Source: Hoplostethus atlanticus (Eukaryota; Chordata; Actinopteri; Trachichthyiformes; Trachichthyidae). Taken from it: DNA of 64,000 nucleotides. The DNA is taken from positions 4,258,501 through 4,322,500 of the forward strand of contig JAXDDX010000001.1 in assembly GCA_034670405.1 (NCBI GenBank), in the 5' to 3' direction. Below, piece after piece: positions 27,011-53,342 of the stretch (the stretch's first letter is position 1; each line of letters opens with the position of its first letter). The translations under genes and the position numbers were made by a program. The notes under the pieces are model-generated. The model was not told where the DNA came from and did not search any database. It worked only from the letters and a program-made list of their open reading frames with translations.

Positions 27011-29802
27011 TTTATTTTATAATCACATCATAAACATCGACATTAACAGAAAGTTACTTCTGTACAAACAAAAGTCCAGCACCTTGAGCAGATCTCAGAG
27101 ATGCTAAATATGGACAGGCTTAAGAGTCAGCTCTTTGACTGTTGGGACACAAAACCACATGACTCTGGCTTTAACAGAGAGACTGCTGTCCCAGTGGAAG
27201 TCAGACATGCCCCTCTCAAACACAAGTGCAATAACTTATTGCAATGGCACAATATTATATAAAGTCACAATCAGAAGTAGAAATACATGATTAATATACA
27301 AAAAGCTGCTTAAAGCCATAAAGGAAATTAGAAAGCAAATTCAACCTCGGTAAATTCCAGAGCAATTCAGAATAACACTGAAAATAACTTTACATTTCTT
27401 GGCAATATTATTGTAATACTGGTTTATCTCTGGAGGTCCATTATTTGACAAATAACAAGCAAAAACAAATGTACAAGCAAAAGAACAATATCACTCATAT
27501 TGCTCACATTCACACAATATGATATTACCAATAACCATGGATCTCAATTGCTTTACTTCAGTAGTATTAACATGGACTGAGCTGCAGAGGGGTGGAGAGG
27601 GAGGACCAGCGAGAAGACACAGACACAGTTATCTCTACAAGGTACGAAGCACATATAGTCACACATCATTTTCTTTTGACTTCATCCTGGTAAATCTTTG
27701 AATTTTGGCAAATGTACACGACTGTTCTTGATTTTTGCTCCACACATCACATCAATCTACACCGTTTCTCCTTCACTGAGGGGGATCACGGCTCAATTTT
27801 TAGATTTTTAAGTGTTTCCATTTGATGCCATTTTGACTATATTGCCAATATGCCTTCAATTTAGAATTTATTGGAGGATCAGAATGAACACTCATGTCAA
27901 AGTAATTATCACGTTGTCACATATTTTACTTGCCAATGCCAGGGAAGAATTTGATTTGAATTACAGAGAGTCCTTTTCCACCTCCTATCCGAGATGAAAG
28001 TTCTCAACAAGACTATCTGTTGTCAGTGAAGGAATTTGGATTCTAATAGCTATTTTTTTTATATATCTGTGTTTTTCCTTTCCCTGTAAAGACGGAAAGC
28101 CTTTGTGATTCTTTCAACATTTTGAGAATTTTAAACAAAGCAAACCGAACAGAGCTGTAATGGACCCTCCAATGCTGCCATGATCACAGCGACGAGGAGG
28201 AGAACCAGACTGTCCTGCCTTCGTCCACACAAGGGAAAGAAAAAGGATATGTAGCCCAGCAGGCGTCACAGAGGGATCAGCCAAAAGACTAATGAAGCCT
28301 GGCTCTAGACGTAGCCTGCAGCCCAGCTCTGGTGACAAGCTTATTCCGGAGGGGTAACGTACAGAGACACCCCTGCAATCACTGGACATACTCATTGCAT
28401 TCCTGCAGCCCAGCTCTAATGTCATCACGTTACCTAAACATTACAGAATGCTCTTCGGGACGATGAGGGCCACTGATTTGGCCTGCAGTCTCTGGCATGT
28501 GACGGGTCCGGTGAGCATGCTATGGATTCAAGAGTCATCTCTACTGATCCCACATCTAACGATGAATTGATTATTACAGCGTGTTGAATCGGGTGCAGTG
28601 TGTCCTCACCATGTATACCGCGATGTACTTTATTGGTTTTATTCGCATGGCGGGACAGCGTAGCTTGATGTTAATTGAGTGTGTCTATTCCTGTTGGTTG
28701 CTGATTGAGGCTGGCCTGGTTAGTTGGTGTTGAAGGCTGCTGCTGTGTGTTGCTGCGCCTTGTCTGCCAGTGGAGACAGCGTTTCCTGTAACTTGAGGCC
28801 TGGCCTAGGAGGCAAACCTGTGGAGGCAGCCCTGGGGGAGGAAATGACACGTTCATTTGAAATTACTGCCAATCCAATGCCTGCCCTCCTCCCCGGCTAA
28901 ATTGGCACAGGCCGTGTCTGCCCTCTCTCAATTAGACTCTCTGTTCACTCATTTTATTCAACCTCTGTCTTCCTTTGCATGCCTGAAAATAGCAACATGA
29001 CTGCCCGCCGCAGACCAAGACAAAATTGATGTTTACTTTTTTAACGATTTTACTTTTATTTTTTTCTGCGTTGGACAGCACGCAGTGGAAAGTGACAGAA
29101 AAGAAACTCCCAGCAGTCCGAGTACTTAGTATGTGTCCAAGCCTGCCCTGACATTGAGTGCCCCTGATGTTTACTTAAATGGCAACATTGTTTACCATGA
29201 TTGTCAGACAAATATTTATATGTATTTCAAATGGTATATATAGAAAGACAAGTTTGAAGTGACAGTCACAGAAAAAAAGGTGAGTGGGGCAGGAGGGTTT
29301 GTGGAAAAGATTTAGGGAAAGGGGTTAAATAATATTGTGAATCTAGCTTAATTCTGCAAACTAAGATATGATATGATTGGATTTGGCACTTAGGTTTCCT
29401 GTATTCTATGAAATTATTATGTAAACCTGTTTATGGCATTGGTCATTTTACTGAAAGATACCCAGTTTGTCAGGGAGTAATCCCCATATTTCCACATGAC
29501 ACCTGAGAGATCAAGGAATCAAGAATGAACACAATTCCTTAGTAATCTTCATTTTCATCTAAGTAACATCTCTCTCTATTTCTCTCACTCTCAGCATCTG
29601 CTGATTGTCATAGTCACGGTTGTTATCTTGGTTGCAATGGCCGCTGTAATGGCCTTTGTTATCTCCACCGTCGCTCCCTGTTCATTTGACCTGTGTTATC
29701 ATTAGTGCTGTCAGGCAAATTCCCTCCTCCCCCACAGTGCTTGGCGATGGCCGCTCCAGAGAAAGGGCTATATGGGGGCAGGATGGGACCTGGGTTGGGA
29801 CA
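27011..29802 (-). other. alx4: Probable alx4 3' UTR and downstream flank
   Basis: There is no other gene between the alx4 stop (29803) and 27 kb. Minus-strand AATAAA signals occur at 29055-29060, 28953-28958, near 28630 and at 27011-27016, so the mRNA could end at any of these. The mammalian ALX4 transcript has a long 3' UTR, which makes the distal site plausible but unproven. Confidence 0.35.
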
Positions 29803-44953
<15,151 letters not shown>

Positions 44954-45261
44954 ACCTAAAAAGTTATATCAAAAAATCCACACGATTTCTTCTTTTCTCC
45001 TCTCTTAGACGCAGATATTCTCCCACAAATTCTCATGCACTGACAAACTCACGGACGCACTCATGCACACACACTCTCTCACACTGCCGCATCTGGGACT
45101 GGTTAAAAAATGAATCAGATGTTTTCCAGAGACTGCAGACTGAACAAATGCTAAAAGCCCCCTTAAGGTTTGTCGGGGTAAGAGAAATGCCTTGCTCAAG
45201 CTGAAGCCGCCTCAGTAGCCTATCTAACATACAGCACTGCGACCTTGAGGCTCCATACATC

Positions 45262-45310
45262 TGAAGTAGGCCCAGACTAAGCTCGCCCCGCGCTATTATG
45301 CAGCCACTAG
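45262..45310 (-). promoter_or_regulatory. Weak candidate alx4 core promoter
   Basis: On the minus strand a TATA-like CATAATAG (core at 45299-45294) is followed by GC-rich CGCGGGGCGAG, about 340 bp upstream of the alx4 ATG. A forkhead-like TGTTTAC lies further upstream near 45350. This rests on motif position only. Confidence 0.2.
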
Positions 45311-45633
45311 AAATGGGAGGTCAAGCTCAGAAGGGGAAAAGCTTTTTTGGTAAACACGCGGGAGACACAACACATGACATTAATGTAATTAGAGGATGAA
45401 TATAACTGCTTTGATTTGTTCAGTTTCATGCCTGTGCGGTTCAGATGCTTCTTGACATTATTTAGCATGCCATATGCCTATTTCTTTATCAAACTTGAAA
45501 GGCATAGTTTGGCCCATTTAAAAGCCATGTAAAGGCTTGTTTGCCTTGCTGCCTCTGACAATGGAGCCACAATAAGGTATTGATACGTCCGTGTTTGTGG
45601 CAAATTTAATTTTGTTTGATTGTTTCATGTCGC

Positions 45634-45741
45634 AAAAAAGCGGACTGAAGTGTAAATAAAATAAATTAAGCCAGGATTTTTAGGCAACTGCACTATTTGC
45701 TGTGTGGCCTATTTTAGGTCAGCTTATGTTACGCTAAAATG
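45634..45741 (+). repeat. Copy A of a duplicated block of about 100 bp
   Basis: It runs from AAAAAAGCGGACT through GAAGTGTAAATAAA to GCTAAAATG and matches 47202-47298 closely. Relative to copy B it has a 16-bp extra segment (near 45698-45713) and lacks 6 bp near 45646. Confidence 0.85.
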
Positions 45742-46338
45742 GCATAAGAATTTTTTTGGTGTATTTGTTTTAGACAGCTATTAAACTAAACACTGTGTTA
45801 TTACCGTTTGACCGCGAGATAATGACGATAGGCCTTATGTGAAGAGTGAGTCAGTGTCAGATATATCCTACTAGATTTAGACAACCATTTGGAAACAACT
45901 TTCACACCTGCGTCCTTTGAAAAAATTGGTTACAATTATATCGAATTAATTGGGTTACTATGTTTAACATGAAGTCATTTGGCCTGTTATCGAAATATTT
46001 GGCTGTTCGATGTATGAAATTTGGTTAACAACACGTTCAAGCAAATTTGCCTTTTCTTGGCTATTCTGCAGAACAATAGGCTTAACTAAGAGGTATTTTA
46101 AGGAAACAAGATAATGCCTCTCTGCAGTCTAACTGAATTGCCTAACTAACTGGTCCTTAATTTTTTCCCTTGTGTCATTATCGAGATTAGGAATTACTGG
46201 ATCTAACAGAAATGTGAATAAAACCTAATACGATAAAGATATATCCCCACATCTTAGATTAGGACAAGGCCTGTGTTGTTTAATTATAGCCTAATCACTA
46301 ACAATACAAACCAAACGTTAGTATAGCACGTTCCTATA

Positions 46339-46374
<36 letters not shown>

Positions 46375-46375
46375 T
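46339..46375. repeat. (ATT)n microsatellite
   Basis: These are about twelve uninterrupted ATT units. Confidence 0.97.
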
Positions 46376-46497
46376 AGAATTAAGGAATTGTGTGTATCAA
46401 AGAGACTGAATAGGCCTAAATGCAGATTAATTTAATATGGAAGTCGAGATGAAGTGATTGGGAAATGTACCGCCCTCCGGCTTCTTTCCTGAACATG

Positions 46498-46507
46498 TAA
46501 TGGATTA
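46498..46507. promoter_or_regulatory. P2-type paired homeodomain palindrome
   Basis: TAATGGATTA is a TAAT-N2-ATTA palindrome, followed directly by ATTA, about 1.5 kb upstream of the alx4 ATG. Paired-class homeodomains dimerise on such P2/P3 sites. An autoregulatory role is only a suggestion, since AT-rich DNA yields such matches by chance. Confidence 0.25.
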
Positions 46508-47201
46508 ATTAGGGCTGGAGTAGCAACTCGTGCCTTTGCTGTATTGATCCTGAACATGATAGGTCAAAAAATTCTGCCTTTTCAGTCCAACTTGGCCCTA
46601 ACGAGGATTGTACTTTGTACTAATTCTTGCTGATATTTTTTGATTAAGATGAAAACTAATCCAACCACAAATCGACATAAATCAATTATAATCATAGCCC
46701 TGTGGGAGAAATATTTCATAGTGCGTCTGGTTTGACGCCCTCCGAAGCAATAATGGCTTAAGCATTTAAATTGTGTAGCTGTAAGGCGACCATATTTTGA
46801 AATTTGAAAAAAATGAAATCGCCGAGTTTTAAAAACACCAATTTACTCGTTTAGGCCCAGTGAACTTGCACTCTGCAGTGCGTTGCAGCTTTGTGTAGTC
46901 ATTCACCACTGGCACCTCTCTTGCTGTGCAGGTATTTGTTAACGAGACTTCTGACTTTTCTTCATTCGTTTATTACTAAATCTCTCATGTAAAAGGGCAG
47001 TTCCAATATAATGCAATGGGTTTAACTTTGGCTGCATGTGCCACACCAATCCAACTTTTGTTTTGTCATTTCGTTATTTTTTATGTTTCGGTCTTAAATA
47101 TAGGGTGGAATAAACCCTACTCTGATTTTATTCCGTGTGTTTTCGCGCTTAGGGCTAATTTCAGTAGATTTTATGTGTTCACGTTGAGCAGTACTGAGGA
47201 G

Positions 47202-47298
47202 AAAAAAGCGGACTTGGTCTGAAGTGTAAATAAAAGAATTAAACCAGGAATTTTAGGCAATTGCACTATTTTAGGTCAGCTTATGTTAAGCTAAAATG
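47202..47298 (+). repeat. Copy B of a duplicated block of about 100 bp
   Basis: It is the direct counterpart of 45634-45741, in the same orientation about 1.57 kb away. It differs by a few substitutions, a 6-bp insertion and a 16-bp deletion. Confidence 0.85.
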
Positions 47299-47544
47299 CA
47301 GTCCTGAGGAGAACTCATTTTCAAACGAACATGATCCAATAATCAATAACCAACAGGCACAGAAGGTTTTATTGCCTTTGACTACGCAGAAGGAAAGTGA
47401 TACGAACTCACGTCGCAAAAACAAGATATCTGATTAACAGAAGCAACGAGGGAGGAGAAACATGTCAGCTCTTTATTTGACTATATGTCTATTCTCTATA
47501 TCGTCTGACAAAGTGTTAAAAGGATTAAAAGGAAAGCAACTCGT

Positions 47545-47607
47545 GTGTGAGTGTGTGTGCGCGCGCGTGCATGTGTGCGTGTGTGTGCGTGCGTGCGTGT
47601 GTGTGCA
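47545..47607. repeat. (GT)n/(GC)n purine-pyrimidine repeat
   Basis: This is an alternating GT/GC tract with a GCGCGCG core, a sequence type able to form Z-DNA. Confidence 0.85.
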
Positions 47608-47704
47608 AGCAAGCAAGAGAAAGTGTGCATGCCTAAATTGTGACTTCACTGATGAGGATTTTTTGTATCACATTAGAAATAGAGGGGTATCTTGTTTATC
47701 AGTG

Positions 47705-47830
47705 GACTAAGGTGAAAACCATGTACACACAATGCCGTGGGTTTGGGTCCGACTCATGAACTTGGCTGCATGTGATTCTCTCTCTCTTTCCCATCTTTCC
47801 TGTTGCTCTCCACTAACTAGCATAAGGTGC
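47705..47830 (+). mobile_element. SINE fragment with B box
   Basis: A B-box-like GGTTTGGGTCC lies at 47740-47750, followed by 'gctgcatgtgattctctctctctttccc'-type sequence. The combination is typical of a common fish tRNA-SINE (B box, then GCTGCATGTCATTC and a CT-rich body). The head is decayed. Confidence 0.55.
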
Positions 47831-50800
47831 AAACTTTTAAGAGAGTAACCTTACAATAACAAAACGAGAAATTCAACTTTTTCACACAGATAAGAAACAG
47901 GAATTATGGAGCTATATTTTGTGTGCTGTATATGCAAACCTCCCCTAATACAAAACACTCCACTGCTACAGGGTAAGGGCTCAGCTGTCACAGATATACA
48001 TCACTCAAGCATGACATTCTCTCTAAAAGGTTTTTAGTAAATGGGGACTTGTCTGTTCAACTTCCAGCAGGAACCATGGCCAGGTATATACTGCTAAGGG
48101 GATTGGCTCTCCCCAGACGCAACAGCTCAGGGCCTCTGGGGTTTACGTTGGCACAGGCCTCTATATGTATCTGTACCAGGGTCCTGAAAACTCCCCTGCC
48201 TATCAGTTCCTTGTATGAGAGGCGTGGCAGTGGGGTAATGGGCTGGAGAAAGTGCTTTAGGTTAAACTTTATGTCTTAGCATTCCTGGAGAGTTCATTTT
48301 GATTGTGGGAAAGGCCAGGCACGGGAGATGGGAAAGACATATTGTGCTTCTACTTTGTGGGAACATATTTTCAATATACCAATATGTTGAAATAGCGACT
48401 CTAAAAAGAACGTCTGCCTCACAGAACTATTAAAGTACAGAAACTTTATGGAACGACGACAATTACAGTCATTTAGCTGTGCAGACAATCGCACGTTATT
48501 CAACAGAATAAATGAAAACACCACAGACATGTCATAGCGGTAGGAACAACAACAGAGTTGATTGAAAGTGGAGTTGGACTTGAACCTGTCTCCTGTGATG
48601 TCCAGCCAGCTCATACTTTGGAATTTTGGGTAATTAAAGGAACGCTGGGAATTCATGCTGAGCTTTAGTAAACCCTCCTCAGACTGGCCTGCCACATCAC
48701 AGCAGCTGGACAGCTCAGCACCAGATCTCATAGTATCGCTCTCATGTGGCCCTCAAGTTTATTTTAGGGGTGACGTTTTCCTTCTCATTTTCTCCGCAGA
48801 GCATCCTTCCCCCTTCACTCTCTCTGTCTCTCACAGTAATATTTGTCTTGAATTATCAATTCAGCCTGGAAGCACAGAATGACTTCTTTAATTGTGTAAT
48901 TGATTGTAGGGACTCTCCTGAATCTTAGATGTAGTGTGTTTGTAGAACGCTACAGCTTGTCAGAGGCAAGACAGCCAGAGGATGAGCTGTCAACAATGTA
49001 GTTTGTTCACCATGGTGATGAGAGGACACTGCGGGTGCTGCACCATAGTTACATCCTCAGTAATCATGACTTATGATTAGCTTGTTCCATCCATAATGTT
49101 GTTGATCCCTTGCCATGGCAACCAGACGATGAGCCTTGGTGAGAATGCCACAGTATTTGTCTGTGTGAGGTAGAAACATGCAAGTCTTCAAACCACACCA
49201 TTACAACATTGTTCTATACTGATTTGGTCTCCACCGGGATTTGAGAGATCCTTTTCCCACCTGTGGACAAGCCATCAGCTGGCAAATGAATGCCGGAAGG
49301 GGGTCTCTCCATCTCTGAAGATGGACATGCACCACGCCCTGTAAGAGCAAGAGAGACACCAGAGTTTTATGTGTAGCTTTAAATTGGTTTCACATGAGCT
49401 GGGCACGCACTGCATCAGCAGATTCTCTGATCAAATTAAACAGAGATGAGGGGAGAAAAAAAATAGGCAGCGGTTGTACTGATCTATAATTCAATAAACA
49501 GGACCAAGCAGGGGCAGACAGAGGGGATGCTGTATCGCCTTTATCTCTGAGCTCTATATCTGGTTTAGCCATGGATAGTTAACCCATGCGTGAGAGATGC
49601 ACAGGAGTAGACCTTCATCCATCATCACTGCAACAGCCGAGACAAGCCTTCTGGATTCGTTACACATATATATATAGACACATGTAAGCAGGGATGTAGA
49701 GGGTAAACCCACCTAATCTCAGTTTATTCACCATATCAAACCAATTTTGTGATATATTCTTTATAATATACATCATAGTAAGTAGTTTAATATTGGTGTG
49801 AAAATTTCAAGAAACATAAATTAATGAAAATATAATTGTTTTTGCTGTTTGTATTGGTGGTTGTTCACTTTATGGTGACCATTTGCTGAAATTCATACTT
49901 AGCTACCTTTTTATTTATCTCTACATCATCGTGATATTCATCCTCAGAAAGGATAAAGATACCATACTTGAGAATAACACTACTGTGCTTGGCTTACCTC
50001 AATAACGCATGGTATTAATACAAATAAAATGACTCAGCTCACAAATAGATGTCTTACATTTGGACCCTGACGTGTGGGATATTTGTTTATCACGATACGG
50101 TGCCAACATATGCATGGCGCTGCCTCACTTTCATCATGAAAAAACTGAAGCGGCACTCTTGATTGTTCAGACTGGGACATATGGAAGGCTTCTGAGGAGA
50201 TGGTTCTCAGGAGTCCATTTGAACAGTTGTGGACACATGCTGTAAATATCATGAGAGTACACATACACACACACACAGCGCGCGCACATAGTAACGTACC
50301 CTTAAAAAAATAAACATCTCTCTGTTGGTGTTAAATGTCCACATATTGAGCACTAGTTGATGAGAGGGCATCTTCAGCGTGAGCTTGTGGAAGATCAGTC
50401 GCTGCAAACTAACACAGGAGATAATGAAGATAATGAGTCTCTCCGCTAATGCTGTGCAAATTGATTGCAGACAGAAATTGTGCCGTGTGCCAAACATTCT
50501 GAAAAGATTACACTAATATCCTGTAATTTTGACGTTAGCTTTAATATCGTTTGAAAAAGCCAGATGTCCTTTGTTCTCAAATCATCGTGAAAAGCAACGA
50601 AAACGGCACCAAGACGCAAGAATTTTATAAATCTATCCATTATTGTACTTTTATATTTTTCTCATCTTGTTATCAGTCGTAGATTGTAACCTCTATTTGT
50701 AGAGGCAAGCTTACTACTGGCTTTGTATCATAGCACACGGTTGCAATGCTCCTCCTAAGCAATATCATACAGAGACTCACATTCAAGGACGGCTTAATGG

Positions 50801-53296
50801 GAGTCAAATGCTTTCAATCTGAAAATAGTACTCTTTGCCTTTCCGTGTACTTATTTCTATTGTTTACCCTGGCAGTTATTTCCAATCAGTCACTTATGAA
50901 GAAGCTGACCTTTTGTCCTGTTCAACAAGGCTAGATTAACGAGAGGGTTGATTATACTTTAAACTAGTATCCCTTTAGATCATCGATATCTGTGTACTGA
51001 ACTCTACTTTATTATAATTGAACCTACATTATAGGTTAATCAGACATAATATGGCTTGCGTTGTATCTAAACAGCATAATAGCCCAATTACATTTCAATT
51101 GCTTTAATAGAGGCTAGGAACTAAAAAAATACACAGGGAATTACATTTTTACGAGGTTTACTCTTACAGCTCACAATGTGTAACATGCCTCCATATTTAT
51201 GGGTCATCACTAGTTTTTTTATAGTTTTTTACTAGAGTGTTTTATAGTTTCAGATGTGAATATCATCTGTGATATTTTGATTAGGGCACTTGAACCTACT
51301 GTATGTCAGCCACTACCCTCATTTCAGCTAAATCAGAAAAGGACCATGCAAGGTAATAGCCAAAAAATACTGCAACAGTATTTTTTTTACCCAGGTCTCT
51401 CTCCCTGTTTGATACAGTTTTAGTGAGTGTTTGGATTGTAACAGGACCCCGTGTGTGTGCTGACCCGGCCTGATCTTCCCACAGCAGTGTCTGGACCAGG
51501 CAAGGCAGTGCGCACAGAGACGCAGGACCAAAACAAAACAAACGGGGTCTAAGGGAACAAGTCTGTGGATTCAGAGTTCAGCGCAGCCACACAGGGCTCA
51601 TGGAGGACTCCTATCTAGATAGGGAAAGAGTCACATTCCCCTGAAATGAGCTTCTCTGGGATGAAAGCCTCGTGTGAGCTCCCCGGATGACCCACGACCC
51701 TGTCTGTATTTGTGCAGGGGGGAGCCCTGATCCTGGGTTCCCTGCCTCCCTGCCAGGCTCCTGGGGAGTTGAGTTGGGGTGGCCAGACAAGACCACCATT
51801 CTACCCTCCAGTGTTTTGGTTTTGGGGTAAAGAGAGACTCTCAGATGAGCCGGCACTGTCACAGCAGTAACCTTTCACCCCAGGAGTTTCAGTGGTGGGC
51901 CATAGAAGGCCATTCCTGGAGTGCAGGGCTATCCCGTTTCCAACACACTTATATTTCAACAAATCTTAAAATCTGTTGTCAGTGATATTCAGTGTTTTCC
52001 TTCAAAACAAAATTGAAATGTTGCTGACCAAACAGCATGCATTCAAGTCACTGTCATGTGATTCTATGTTGTGCAGCAACTCAAGTCCACATTTACTTGC
52101 CAGTAGCGTACGCCAGCACAGTGTGTCTCTGCAAACTGGGACAGGTCTCCTGGCCAGGAGAAGGAGAGGAGATCATCTCAAGAAAATCAAATCTGTAGGG
52201 AGGTGAGGAGAGAAGCTGTCTTCGGAAACCTGTTTGATCCCTTTATCTCAGCCAGGGGTAGCGTGCTGACATCATGATGAACACCCCATGGTCTCTGATC
52301 ACTCTAGCTCCAGGGATGAAAAGAGTCACGAGTCCAAATCACTCTTTATCCCCAAACGTGATGGTGGCACATTTTGGAAAGTAAGGATGCTCAAAGTTCA
52401 ACAGCAGAGAGCCAAGTCAATGCCTTGTCTTGCATGAGCCCCATACGCTGTGGCTACGAGGGGTAACCTCTGCCCTACCCCTTAGGCTTAGCAGGATGTC
52501 AGAATCATGCAATTACAAACAAACACAAATGCCCCACATTCCACTTTCACTTGAAACAGTCGAGTGACCCCCTCTCCCCTGAGTTGGAGTTACCTCTACC
52601 CACTCCGTCTCCCCCTCAGGCCGATGTTAATCCAATAGAAAGCTCGCTTTAAAGGAGGTTAAACAGGAAGACACAGCATGTGAGTGGTTGCCGAACACAG
52701 CCCCCAACTCCTCCCCCACAAGCCTGTACGTCTTCAGGGGGGCCAAGAGAAAAGAGGACACCTTGACCCGATTGTTATCTTTGCTATGACCTAACCCTGG
52801 TTACCTACACTTCCTACCAGCTTTGCTTTTTTTCCTCATATTCAGTTTTATATTTCTCCCAATAAACTGTTTTGGGAGAAAATGTTAGAAACCTGAGAAA
52901 ATGTGAAATTATGATAACAGTTTAACTTCACAGTATAACAATTTCCTTCTGTACAAAAAGTATAGTCCTAATGTTTGGCACTAATATTTTTTCTAGAATG
53001 TTCCAAGCACCACTGCAACATAAAATCACAGAGGAAACACTGGTGCAAGGAAACAAATGCGGCCATTGTTGTGTGACAAGGTTTTATGGTTTAAAGGTGA
53101 GGCCCTGCTTGGCTGGTAGGGCTAGGCTGCCCTTGTGCAGTGGAGTGAAGTGGAGACCAGGGTGCAAGGTCACAAAGCCATCAGCATCGCGCTCTGGTCT
53201 CATAAACACCCCTGAGCCTGAATTACCTTCACACGCCTGAGGGTGGGACCCACAACATCTCGGGGCGCTGCATGTGTAAGACAAACTTTTCCTCTT

Positions 53297-53342
53297 TCTC
53301 TCTCCCTCTCTCTCGCTCGCTCTCGCTCTCTCTCTCTCTCAA
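53297..53342. repeat. (CT)n microsatellite
   Basis: This is a CT-rich simple repeat with CG interruptions. Confidence 0.9.

Noticed and set aside
48294..48731. Minus-strand open frame of 145 codons
   Set aside because: Cys/Ser/Phe-rich translation typical of random AT-rich sequence; no motif or splice context.
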